Assembly: GCA_000149265.1 (NCBI GenBank)
Contig: CH003412.1
Location: 5,240,884-5,304,883 of the forward strand
Source: Ciona savignyi
Taxonomy: Eukaryota > Chordata > Ascidiacea > Phlebobranchia > Cionidae
Direction: 5' to 3'
Length of the DNA stretch: 64,000 nucleotides
Of the stretch, positions 11,801 to 21,786 are shown piece by piece. The position numbers and the translations under genes are program-made. The notes beneath the pieces are model-generated. The model did not search any database. It worked only from the letters and a program-made list of their open reading frames with translations, and was not told the DNA's origin. Position 1 is the first letter of the stretch. Every line of letters starts with the position of its first letter.

Positions 11801-13577
11801 TATTTGTTTTTATTGTTATAAACAGCAGTGATATGTTTTTATCAACAAGACATTTGTACCTCAGGTAATTTTAAGTTTGTAGTAGTGTATCGCATGCACA
11901 TAGTCCAGTTACGCTACACTTTTGACTTTCGCTGGTAAGGAAATAGTCCGCGACCAAAAAAGGTTGGGAAATGCTGGTTTAAACAAATTCACTTTAATTG
12001 TATTCTGCTTTTAACAAGATTCCTTTGGTGTAAAATATAATCAAATAGATTTTTATATTGTTATTTCGCAGATGTCCATACGACTCTGGGATATCAGCCA
12101 GCATAACCACTGGAACAACTGGTAACACAGCGAACACCACATCCTGCGTATCATTCCAACTTCCCCGCTCCACAAATGCTGAATGCTCCTCGCTTTATAT
12201 CCACGTTACGCTGATGCTATGTGCTTCTCGCCATCTACAGGTTGGTAATATGTTCTGGGTTGATGTTTTGCCGGGTAGCTTATAAAAAGTTGGTTTATTG
12301 GATCTTACAGTGTATTCGACTTACTGCAATATCTGTGGTAAGCTAACTTGGAAACAAGATAACGATTGTAACCCTGCATTTTCTAACTCCTTTGAGGATA
12401 GCAATTGTTAAAAGTTACCATTGTATTTTGCAAATTTTGGTAACACCCAAATCTTGGAATTACAATTAATAGATGTTTTCTAAAGTCCAGTAGATTAGAC
12501 TAATAATAATTATTAAACAAGATTTCGTTCTGACAAACTAGCCCTGTTTCAAGACCGCCCTGTGTGTCTCCCACCCCGATGAAAGCAGGAATGTTCTAGA
12601 AATGCGATCCAATTAAATTGTCTATTTTCCCCGCAGACCTGCCCATCCTCCCCACTAATACAGCGATGCAAAACACGAAGCAAGCGCTCCACTGACGTGG
12701 ATGAATTTGACGTCGTCACCGGTCCCATCGCCGTCATCTCTGGCTCCTCTGGAAGACGATTCATTGATCTTTGGGATGGTGATAAATATTCACCACTAGG
12801 TGTTGATGGATATCAACCACTAGGGGCAGATTGGGGTAGGAATTCTCCGGCTTATGAGTTGCTGGGAAAATCTGAGGAGTCAACCGAATTTGGTAATTTT
12901 GGAAATTTTCTTTGTGAAGATGTGCTCCTAATTTTTAGGCTTGTATTAGGTGAAAACCTATTCTCTGGAGAAAAATAACCTGTTAAAGTTGTTGGGTTAA
13001 TTGTAGTGTTTCCACGCTTAACTGGATAGTGTTTTCACGCTTAACTGGATAGTGTTTTCAAGCTTAACTGGATATCACCAGACACAAGCATATTCTGCAA
13101 CTATCAATGTTTGCGCGGTTAGTTCATTTACAACTTCAGGGTGGAAAGCCAGGCTTTACTTTACTGGTGGTAAATTGTGTCCAAAGATATGGGTGTACGA
13201 ATAGTTTGTTTACTTGTATAAAGATATCTATTTCCATTGGTATTGTAAGACCTCTTGCCCATACTAAAAGTACAGTTGATTGAATTAATATCTTTGTGGA
13301 AAGCATGGCTTTACTACGGGTTTCAAAAGACCATTTATGCTTACAGATGTGTGTTGCTACACCTATTACAGTGTGGGGTGTAACTTATTTTGATAGATCC
13401 TTAAGTGACCAAGTTAATAATGATAATAAATTTTTACTTTCCACAGGCAATCAGATGGAATACACTTGGTTCATTATTGGTACCACTGCCATCACCCTGT
13501 GTGTTATAGCACTGATAGTCGGCATTCTGCGTACAATTTTCCGCAATTGTTTCACTTCGAATGTGATGCAAAAATAG
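5866..13577 (+). CDS. EGF-like/ZP-domain type I membrane protein, 16 exons
   Basis: Exons: 5866-5888, 6148-6209, 6662-6740, 7123-7206, 7687-7806, 7963-8061, 8481-8564, 8846-8965, 9189-9290, 9561-9844, 10076-10430, 10856-11033, 11406-11503, 12072-12240, 12637-about 12892, 13447-13577 (TAG). All joins keep frame. Order: signal peptide (MFSVRLFCFSFLGICLW...), two cysteine-rich cassettes ('CFPTMPQCVCVHGGC', 'CMCDDGWSGDNCD', 'CNPACQSGEEC'), two EGF-like units in exon 10 ('CKNGSTCVNDLITGFRCQC'), ZP domain in exons 11-15 ('LMCEKNKIKISVS', 'FHACGTM', 'VQFTCIY', 'RVHITILTSN'), a furin-type site CKTRSKRS in exon 15, one TM helix ('WFIIGTTAITLCVIALIVGI') and a ~15-residue tail. ZP proteins polymerise extracellularly after cleavage at such a site. 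EGF-ZP proteins include ascidian vitelline-coat precursors and uromodulin-like proteins; which applies here cannot be told. The exon 15 donor is uncertain (12892, or after GAT-G near 12779). Confidence 0.85.
7020..9292 (+). repeat. Internal tandem duplication of a three-exon cassette in the EGF-ZP gene
   Basis: Exons 4-6 (84, 120 and 99 nt) and 7-9 (84, 120 and 102 nt) are near copies. Both encode the same cysteine pattern with few substitutions, and every boundary is phase 2, so the cassette adds without shifting frame. Introns are similar too: 'AATAAGTGTAAATTGTCATC' and neighbouring bases occur near 7590 and 8750, and the start of homology ('CTTCGGGCACAG'-like) is seen near 7045 and 8370. 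So this was a genomic duplication rather than exon shuffling from afar. Confidence 0.85.
9478..9535 (-). repeat. SINE head fragment (reverse) in ZP gene intron
   Basis: 'GCTGAAAGGCACCGCACTTAA' with flanking 'CCACTAGACTAATCTGCCGG' is the tRNA-like head of the local SINE in reverse complement, close upstream of exon 10. Confidence 0.6.
10492..10665 (-). repeat. LINE-like 3' tail (reverse) in ZP gene intron
   Basis: 'TTTAGTTTAGTTTATTCATT', 'TTTGCCCCAATATTTAAAAATGG' and 'GAAAGAACAATATTGAGC' match the reverse of 39888-40070. The copy is 5'-truncated and fills most of the intron between exons 11 and 12. Confidence 0.6.
11712..11976. mobile_element. Non-autonomous hAT-like element with 8-bp TSD (intron 13 of ZP gene)
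   Basis: The 265-bp segment begins CAGTGTTTCCCAACC and ends GGTTGGGAAATGCTG, imperfect terminal inverted repeats of about 15 bp. It is flanked on both sides by GTTTAAAC (11704-11711 and 11977-11984). Eight-bp duplications and CAGnG...CnCTG ends are hallmarks of hAT transposons. No transposase is encoded. Confidence 0.85.
13005..13073. repeat. 23-bp tandem repeat x3
   Basis: Three copies of AGTGTTTTCACGCTTAACTGGAT with one or two changes each, in the last intron of the ZP gene. Confidence 0.85.
13137..13400. repeat. GGAAAGCCAGGCTT-family repeat units
   Basis: Two or more diverged units ('GTGGAAAGCCAGGCTTTACT' and 'GTGGAAAGCATGGCTTTACT') with the TTGTAAGACCTCTTGCCCA-like core. Same family as 3485-3815. 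Confidence 0.5.
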
Positions 13578-14661
13578 TTCAATTTTTCTTTTCCAATACA
13601 CTGTGTTCCTTTTGACGAGTTGTGGAATTATTTTACTTATTTATTTTGAAACTGGGAAATTATAAGCCAGAGTGATGGTTAAGTTTTAAGAGTGGTTGAA
13701 AACAAGACCGTTGCATTGAGTACTGTACTATTGTCAATGCCAAAAGTCCAGTTAGTTTATTTTACCCGGAGCAATAATCTATATAAAATTACACAAAAAA
13801 ACACTGCGATTTAAACTGTCTATATCAAACTAAGTCGGTTAATATAGGTACAGCCGGATGCGAGGTGGAGCAAATTTAGTGTAGTCACCAGTTTTAGAGG
13901 TTTAAATAAGGACAGCGGTCTAAATAAAACTGATTTTCATTAAGCAGTTTAAAATCGACTGACTGATTAGTCTAGTAGTTTAGTGTGTTGCCTTTCAGCC
14001 GAAGGGTTGCCGATTCACAACTGGTCGGTCGTGTCCTTGGACAAGACACTTAATAGACATTACCCGAACCCAGCAGCATAATGGGCTTTACTAAATTAAG
14101 GAAATGTTTGAATCGTACACAACACACTACAATAGCTCTGGTGACCCAACAGTGGGTGCGAGGTGATCTTACAATTGCCAGTTTGACCCCCTTGGTTTTT
14201 CCACTTACTCGGATAAACATGAATATCCTATCCTTAATCCACTCCTGACCCACTGAAGTTGAGAAGTAGTCCAACCGAGTGGGAATATTCCCTCAACAAT
14301 GGTAACCTAAGCAATGTTTGTTTTAAGTGAATTGATGTAGCAAATTTACCTATGTCTGCAGACTGCAACGGTGTAATTTATTTTACAATTTTCTGGATTG
14401 TGAAGTGAGAATGCATTATATCGCTATCTAGAGCTATTAAGTCTGCAATTTAAAACCGCAACATTTACCTCCATTTTCATAAAGTAAACGTCAATGATGA
14501 TACAGCTTGGCAGCCCAGCCAAAATCAATAAAACCAAGTGTAATAAGCAAAATTATTATAATAAGTGCAATTTGCGTAGGTAACATCACACAAACAATGA
14601 AAATAGGATGGTTTAAACTGAAATTGTTACAAAGCGATGTCTACTAGTATTTACAAGATAA
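13578..14661. other. Intergenic region between convergent genes
   Basis: It holds the ZP-gene 3' flank, with an AATAAA at 13923-13928 about 345 nt after the stop, a full SINE (13958-14240), and about 400 bp of AT-rich sequence up to the stop of the minus-strand coiled-coil gene. No further exon is visible. Confidence 0.5.
13958..14240 (+). repeat. tRNA-derived SINE, near full length
   Basis: The tRNA-like head 'GATTAGTCTAGTAGTTTAGTG' (box A) and 'GCCGAAGGGTTGCCGATTC' (box B, decayed) are followed by the body 'TGTCCTTGGACAAGACACTT' and the tail 'GGATAAACATGAATATCCTA'. It is the same family as 28776-29065. Confidence 0.8.
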
Positions 14662-16506
14662 TTACAGTGCAGGAACAGCTTGCTGTTCAAGGTAAGTATC
14701 AGTTCTCGCACCGATCTTCAGCAACCTCTTGTTTTCACGGAGCAGTTCGTTTTGCACAAGCTCTGTTTCCTTGGCTGCTCCTCTGTACTTCCGCAGCATC
14801 CACTCGGCAGTGCTTCGTTGATTCTGAGCCTCAATGAGTTTGGCCTGAGCCGCGATGAACTTCTTCTTCAGCGTTGAATCTTTCTCATCCGCATCTGTGA
14901 TCACCTCACGGACCTTCCCTGCGTTCCGAGCCTGGTGCTTGATGAACTGCTCTTCCAACTTCCGCACTGACTGCTCTTGACTCTTTCTGCCATACTCATG
15001 CTGTCGACACTTCTGGTACAATTGATGATCGACCTCATTATCTCGTTGGACGATTCTCGTAAAGGTCCGGAGAAGATCATCATTTCTCCTCCTCACAAAC
15101 TCGCGGTGGTTTTGGTCGAAAACTTTCTCCCAATTCTCCGTCCTTTCTTGGGAGGACTTCTGCCGAGCAGTTTGAACTTTCCGAAGTGCAACTTGCTTCC
15201 GAACAACATGAGATTGAACGTTGCGTTGATATTCTTTCTTCCTTTTATCCAACTCTGCTGCCTCAGCAGCTTCCTGGAGCTTCTTCTGGGCAGCGATGTT
15301 TCCTTCCACCAGATTCCTGTTGTCAGTGACCCTTCTGTCACCCTCTCTGCTACGCTCCGACAGATGAGCCTTGGTGTTAGACAGTGTTGCGCTTGCCTGC
15401 CGTCTCCGGTTTTCCGACGATCGGTACACACTTTCGGATCGCTTTATTTTTTTGTCCAACTCTGCTTGATGGGCTTTATCTTCGTTAATGTACCTCTGTG
15501 CTTGGACACGTTCCTGCCTCTTGAACTCTGTATCCGACACCCTCCCTCTCATAGACTCCATGTTCATCTGGATGGAAAGGTTTGCAAGCTCTTTTGACAA
15601 GTTGTAAGTCTCGTTTTCCTTCCGTTTAAGCCGGTCTTCAAATTCCTGAGTCAACTTCTGGATCTGATCCTTTCTTAGCTCCAACTCTGTAACTTTGGAT
15701 CGATATTGCCGCTCGGCGTCGGTGATAAGGAGACGGTTCTTCCGAAGTTTGTCCTTCTTCTGCTGCAGATCCGAGTGAGCCTTCGTAATCCGCTGCTTCC
15801 GCCGCTCTTCTTTAGTATGAACCGCATCCGCACGAATTTTTTTTGTGTGTTCAATCGACTCGTTTAATCTCTTCTCTTCCTCCAACATCTTCTTGCTCAT
15901 GGAGCTCTCAAACTCCCGCATCATCCTCAAAACACTTCGTTTCTTCTTCATCACATCACCTTCAACCCTCTTAAGCCCCCTTTCCTCCTGCTTGTGCTGC
16001 CACATATGATCTTCAATCACTTTCATTCTCTTCTCGAACTCTTTCTGATCGGCGGCGATGCGATTGGTCAACGCTACGACGGTTGTTGGCTCTTTATCGC
16101 TCTTTGCTCCATTGTTTGCCCGTGGTGATGTCACAGATGACTTGACGCTAAAAGTGTGGGTGTAGCGCTTGGAGTCGAGAAAACCAACAGGTCCAAGTGT
16201 TCTTTCATGATCTTTCAAAAACTTCGCGTATTCAATTCCACTTTGTTTGAAGTCATAATCGTTGACTTCCTTCTCCCCAGAGGCAAATCCGAGGACAGAC
16301 GACCGTGGGCTTTTCGTGTCTTTTGACTTCGATAAAAATGGAAGGTTGACACTAGAAGGACGGTTCATTAACTCATACCGGAATGTGACCTTCGGTTTGA
16401 TTTCAAAAGGAAGATTGGTGACAGTGTGGTAGTCAGTAAGCGCTTTTGGTGAGCGATCTAAATAAGGCACGTGCATACCATGGCCCAAATGGGAAGGCAT
16501 GATCAA
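14662..16506 (-). CDS. Single-exon 614-aa coiled-coil protein, unrecognised
   Basis: An uninterrupted 1845-nt frame (ATG at 16506, TAA ending at 14662). Residues 1 to about 130 are low in charge clustering and Pro/Ser-containing, with no domain I recognise. From about residue 150 to the end the protein is almost wholly Lys/Arg/Glu/Gln-rich heptad sequence ('KMLEEEKRLNESIEHTKK', 'KKLQEAAEAAELDKRKKEY'), predicting one long, broken coiled coil. There is no signal peptide or TM segment. It stands out by lacking introns between intron-rich neighbours, which could mean an old retrocopy or a naturally single-exon gene. Long basic coiled coils of this type are common in centrosomal, ciliary and sperm-flagellar proteins, but nothing here proves that role. 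It is convergent with the ZP gene. Confidence 0.85.
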   Translation of the reverse strand: MIMPSHLGHGMHVPYLDRSPKALTDYHTVTNLPFEIKPKVTFRYELMNRPSSVNLPFLSKSKDTKSPRSSVLGFASGEKEVNDYDFKQSGIEYAKFLKDHERTLGPVGFLDSKRYTHTFSVKSSVTSPRANNGAKSDKEPTTVVALTNRIAADQKEFEKRMKVIEDHMWQHKQEERGLKRVEGDVMKKKRSVLRMMREFESSMSKKMLEEEKRLNESIEHTKKIRADAVHTKEERRKQRITKAHSDLQQKKDKLRKNRLLITDAERQYRSKVTELELRKDQIQKLTQEFEDRLKRKENETYNLSKELANLSIQMNMESMRGRVSDTEFKRQERVQAQRYINEDKAHQAELDKKIKRSESVYRSSENRRRQASATLSNTKAHLSERSREGDRRVTDNRNLVEGNIAAQKKLQEAAEAAELDKRKKEYQRNVQSHVVRKQVALRKVQTARQKSSQERTENWEKVFDQNHREFVRRRNDDLLRTFTRIVQRDNEVDHQLYQKCRQHEYGRKSQEQSVRKLEEQFIKHQARNAGKVREVITDADEKDSTLKKKFIAAQAKLIEAQNQRSTAEWMLRKYRGAAKETELVQNELLRENKRLLKIGARTDTYLEQQAVPAL

Positions 16507-17261
16507 AGCTATTTACAAGGTGCCTATAAAATGTTGAAAATGGTTAGATAGTAAAAATAATTGTATTAAATGAATACTGCATTTACTGTTTTTAAACCAA
16601 ATCAAGCCTTTAACATACTTAATCACCTTGCAACTAACAGGTTAAGTGGATTCAACTACCAAGATTATATTCCATTTCAATCTGGTATTAGGGTTGCAAA
16701 TTCGAACCCCTGGAATCTAGATTGATTGTTGTAAATCCAAAATTTCAAATCTGATTCAATACTACAAAAAAAATATAGTGTAATACACTACAATCTACTA
16801 TAGTGCATCCCGGGCTACCATTGAGCCGTTTAAACAATTAAGACTGTTTCGTTTATTCGTAAATTTGATTAAATGAAATCTCGAGCTCCAGTGACAGGTA
16901 AATATATTTAGTAAATTTACTTAAGCTTTCAAGACTTTGTTTAAAATTTGTGTCAATAGTAACGAGCCAGACTGCTATAAACCCAAGCAAAGAAAAATAA
17001 TTTAAATTCTGATAATAAATAGTATGTAGACATTTTCTCAAGTCCACCGACCCACATATTACCATGAACAAAATCTCATCCAATTCCATCGAAATTCGTT
17101 AATGAATAACAATCAGTATCTACTGCACACTAATCATTAATCTCTTTTCAACTTTTTTTAATAATCATTTTAATCTGCTATCCAACACAACAGCAAACCA
17201 CTTATTTTTAAATGCATGTTTTTTTCTTGCTAATTTTATAAAACTTAATAAAAACATAAGT

Positions 17262-17545
17262 CTGTCTAAATAGCTTAATGGGTCAGTCGGTCACCTTTCA
17301 GCAGAAAAGTTGCAGACTCAAAATCAGTCTCTCACTAGTCACTTGTGTCCACAACACTTAGCAGGCATTACTTAAACACTGTGGTTTAATGAGTTCTATC
17401 AAAATTAAAACAATGTTTATTATATATACACAACAAACTGCAATAGTGTTAGTAACCCGATTGTGTATGCGCTGGGTAATCTGTTGATTGCCTGAGTCTT
17501 ACATTTTCCCATTGACAGGGATAAAAACTGAATATCTCATCAAAA
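17262..17545 (+). repeat. Degenerate SINE copy
   Basis: Order and spacing match the SINE (head with 'CACCTTTCAGCAGAAAAGTTG', 'ACACAACAAACTGCAATAG', 'CCCATTGACAGGGATAAA') but with many substitutions, so it is an old insertion. Confidence 0.6.
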
Positions 17546-18186
17546 ACATGAAAAATAGCTTGTTTTTAAAAAATCAATCACATGAGGAAATATTTAATAA
17601 CATAAACTATTTTAGTTGCACTAAAAAAATTTAATACAATCCTTTTACGTTCCTCCCACGTATGTCTCTATAATATGACCTTGTTGCTACTCTATCACTT
17701 CATAATGGCCATTCTTATCTCACAGAGCCATTCATTCAAACAATGAACTGGTTTCGAATGTCAACAGAACACGGCTATTGCTTTGTGTAAACCTACATTT
17801 AAACACCCAAGAATAATAAAAGTCACAAAGAATCAATTCTGTTTAAACCTCACAAAACACAACCATCTATTGTTATAACAATAATAATATAGACACAAAG
17901 AGTAAATTACTGGCCATTTAATTATCGTTCGATGAAGTATGGACAAAAAGACTTAAAAACAATTGCCCTGTATGTACATATACTGATACATGCATTATAC
18001 CTATAACTACAATATGATTATAAATCAACAATGAGAAAGATATTAAATATGGTTACGTCTAGCTAAATTAGGGTAACACCCGCTGAGTACCGGCACCTTG
18101 CTTAGGGACTCGATTGACGTGGCAGCGGCTGGTTTTGTATCCATTACCTTCCAATCTAGCCGATAGAATGGGTACCGAAGTTATCC

Positions 18187-18344
18187 ACTCAGCTACAGTG
18201 TCTTTACTGTCTTATCAATATGCTTAATGCTTTCTTATCAGTAACGCCAGCTAAATTGTGTGTTAACTCAGCTACAGTGTCTTTACTGTCTTATCAATAT
18301 GCTTGATGCTTTCTTATCAGTAACGCCAGCTAAATTGTGTGTTG
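18187..18344. repeat. 79-bp direct tandem duplication
   Basis: Two adjacent copies starting ACTCAGCTACAGTGTCTTTA and ending at AATTGTGTGTTR differ at about one base (TGCTTAATGC/TGCTTGATGC). This is a very recent local duplication. Confidence 0.9.
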
Positions 18345-19910
18345 TATATGGTAAAACCATTGCATTAAATTTAGTACAGCCCATTGGGCAACTGGGTCTA
18401 AGCAATTGGAGTTAAGTAACAGGGCCTAGGCAAATATGGAATAGTAGGCGGTTGGTTTAATCTTAACGAACTGTGGGCAAAGTAATCAGAAGATTACCTG
18501 TTTTATTGACTGTTTTGTTTAACCACGGCAATGAACATGAATATCCTGCCCTAAGGATTTCAATTTAAAACCAAACCGTTATTTGTGAAACACTACTTAC
18601 ATAAGCGTATACCGAAAATACTTTTATGGTATATAATAGTAGGACACTAAAGAAACGCGTAGTAAAAACACACTCAAGCCTTTTACGTTCGTATGTGCGC
18701 AGGGGCTTTTGGGCATAAGACTAAATTACAACAACATGAAACAAGTACTACGCAGTGGGAAACATTAAATAATTACATCACGTTGAACACATAGCAATTT
18801 TAGCGTCCCTAGCAGCACGTAACGCATCGCTGCGCTGTTTCACTACGCATGGGTACGTTTACCGCAAGCATATTTTATTAATATCTCATAATAAAGTTGA
18901 ACTTTGTTCTTGAGATAATTTGTTACCTAATCCTTTGTTTTTTTGCTTAATGTATTTTTTAATCAACTACCGAGTACCGGCGTATATATTAGATATATTC
19001 CTTTTTACGTCTTTATTTACGATCATTTCATTACGTTCTTTCGTGTTTTTTTCCGAATAGTTTTATTGGAAAATAATACCAGAGCTGGTGTTTGTTTGTA
19101 AATGATTAAATAAGTTTTTACCAGCATTAGCTAACAATTTTTATTTGCTTAATTTTTAAAAAGTGCTGAAATACGAATCTACATTTTAGCCGCCCCCGTT
19201 TGGAACGCTTGTGCCACGCAAGGACGCAGCAGCGCTTGTTTACGTGTAGATTGTTTCCCTTGTAGCCAGAAATCCAATACTGTTTCCTCGAATTATATCT
19301 TTTGGGGTTGAAGATTTGGATCTTTTCATTTTGGATAAGGAGGCTCCAAGACTAGTTAACCATAGGGGTTGTATCGGCAACTTCGTGACCTTTAAGTTCA
19401 GAAAAGTATTATTGTTGTTTTGTGACTGCATTTTTTCGATGTGCATATACCGGTATTTAAAAAATCCATTAATTAAAGTTAATTGAACTGGTTAGATAGC
19501 ATCTTGTGCGTCTTTAGTTTAGCCTATGTAGGAAGTCATCACCAAAGTTAAACTTTTCTTTATTTCTAAGCTTAAACATATTGGAAATCAGACAAATATC
19601 TTAAACTGCCAAATTTACAGTACAGAGTTTATAACATTGGCCACTTGCTAAATCTTTGTATTTTTGTTACAGATTAGATGAATCAAGGAACGTAGAATGT
19701 TAAGCATGAAAACTCTACATTAATTTCTGTAATTTTTATTAATTTATCAATTTATTATTTGCCACAAAAAGAACACAAAAAATGAGGGTAAGGCTTTAGA
19801 CCTATATGTGTTTATGATTTATGTAAACATAGACTCTTTATACATTGCATGCAACCATGTAAATAGCAAATCGTTTATGTGATAGTTTTTTAGTCTTCTG
19901 ATCCATTGTA

Positions 19911-20166
19911 TGGGCTTCACTAATTCGCGGGACAACACACTATTCTGCAGGACAGTGGGAAGAGGGACAAAGTGGTATTTAGTCATTAACACAAGCGGGT
20001 TAGGGTAATAGTATATTTTAAAGGGTACGGGTTATATCATGATATAACCTTCATGTGCCGGTCGTATTAGGGACAAAATTATTTCTTTCCGCTCTTGATA
20101 TACCTTGTCCCGCTCACAATCTAGAATGTTGTCCAGCCTTACTGTCCCGCAGATTAGTGAAGCCCC
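19911..20166. mobile_element. MITE-like inverted-repeat element with perfect central palindrome
   Basis: The ends 'GGGCTTCACTAATTCGCGGGACA' and 'TGTCCCGCAGATTAGTGAAGCCCC' are inverted repeats of about 23 bp with one or two mismatches. The inverted similarity continues loosely inward (GGGACAA.../...TTGTCCC). The middle is a perfect 20-bp palindrome, GGTTATATCATGATATAACC (20030-20049). Non-coding, about 256 bp. Confidence 0.75.
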
Positions 20167-20242
20167 AATGTATTAACTAGATATATTGATAAATTGTAAT
20201 TCTTTTATTCTCAGTGAAATCAATAAATATGATTTTACCCAT

Positions 20243-20480
20243 GTGTGTTGCCGAGTTGTAGGTGAGACCGCCAATCGAAAAGTTGCATGTTCAAACCATC
20301 TACATGAGTGACTTTGGCCAGTCACTATGCAGACACTGCTTTAACACAGTCAATTCTAGTGGGTTGTGAACAAATGTTGAGCTATGTTATCAAATACAAG
20401 TATACAACACACTCATCTTTGGTAACTGGATAGTGGGAAAATAATAATGTGAATAACTGTCAAACCCAGTACTTTGATTT
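20243..20480 (+). repeat. Degenerate SINE copy
   Basis: 'GTTGCCGAGTTGTAGGTGAG', 'CGAAAAGTTGCATGTTCAAA' and 'TACAACACACTCATCTTTGG' follow the order of the SINE head and body, heavily diverged. Confidence 0.45.
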
Positions 20481-21786
20481 CCCCAATTAGTTAGTTTTCC
20501 TAAGATGTATGTATAAATTATTTATTTTAAAATTGCCCACATGTAAAGACCAGGATACAAATGATGCAGCCATTCTGTAGTAGTTTGTCTTAATGACTTT
20601 TATTTTTCTCCACTTATTTAAATATTTTTCATATATGTGTAGGTAGAAAACATTACTTAGCAGTTAATTATGTTGCAGTAATCAATCAATCTGAATAAAG
20701 TACTTTTAAAAAATCGTTAACTTGTCTAGTTTTATCCTCAATTTAAAATACCAAAGATCATGTTTAAATACATCTGAATTTTACACCGACAGTTCTTAAC
20801 ACACCATTAAGTAATCCACTTAATCAAATGTTAATTATCCTTTGTGTTTGTATATTCCCACCCTTGAGTACAGTTTTATTGTTTTTAATTAGTCTCTACA
20901 CGGGGATAAACATGAATATCCTATCCTATTTATTTCAACAAAACATTTGTTGTATTAAGCAGCAGCATCAATTAATATCTCATTTCAGATTTCCACAGTA
21001 ATGTGGCATTAAACGCAATGTGCAGTCAAATTCCTTTCCCCTTTTGTTATTAACGTATATCATATCGCTTGACTAATTTTAATCTTCTTGCAAATACTGA
21101 ATAAAGTTTAAATCTTATGGCAATTACAAAATAAAATTTGAATCTTCGGCAATTATGGATTTAAAAGTAATAAAATCACAGCTGTGTTTTATATTTTGTT
21201 TAACAAAAAAAGCAAAGGACATGATATAACAATCCATCATTCCACAGGAGTCACCACCAATAACATCAATCTCATCTGAAGATTTCAAGAAAGAAAATAC
21301 TGAAGGTGTAATATTTTGTATCATATTGACAACATCATTAAAAGTTTTCCACAGTCTGCTGTATTAATATTAACCACACTGTATAAACTCGAGTAAATTA
21401 GATTGGACATTATTAGTTTTAGGATTGGGTGGATAAACGACATCCTACCCACAAAGGCACAAGGATATACTATGAATCTACCATCCACTAACATCAAGCA
21501 ATTCTTGGTGAATAAAGTCTGGCTTTTTAATCACAACAATATAGATGCGTCAACCACCCACCAATGTCCAGCAATACCTTATACTGGTGGATTAAAACTT
21601 GGCTTTACTTCTATAAGGATATTACTATATTGATTAACCATGCACTATAGTACGTCTGTAACCCTACTTTGTTTTTATGAGTTAACTAGTTTTTTGTAAT
21701 TTAGGGTACTATAATGATCCTTATATGAATACATATTTATTACAAATTTAATCAAACATTATTTTATAATATATATATTACAACAG

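Larger units (their letters stand above)
16507..21786. other. 5.3-kb non-coding stretch upstream of TMEM263-like exons
   Basis: AT-rich sequence with SINE relics (17262-17545, 20243-20480, tail only at 20893-20925), a 79-bp tandem duplication (18187-18344) and a palindrome-centred MITE (19911-20166). The 5' exon(s) of the TMEM263-like gene probably lie here but were not identified. Two short minus-strand open stretches (19240-19446 and 21124-about 21370) look slightly protein-like but cannot be supported. Confidence 0.45.

Noticed and set aside
14977..15597. 206-codon plus-strand frame
   Set aside because: Antisense shadow of the coiled-coil gene.
19240..19446. Minus-strand 68-codon frame (contains SKMKRSKSSTPKDII)
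   Set aside because: Looks mildly protein-like but has no splice context, homology or neighbour support that I can show.
21124..21370. Minus-strand frame with possible acceptor, read as a terminal exon
   Set aside because: A TACAG acceptor and open frame are present, but there is no recognisable domain and no partner exon.
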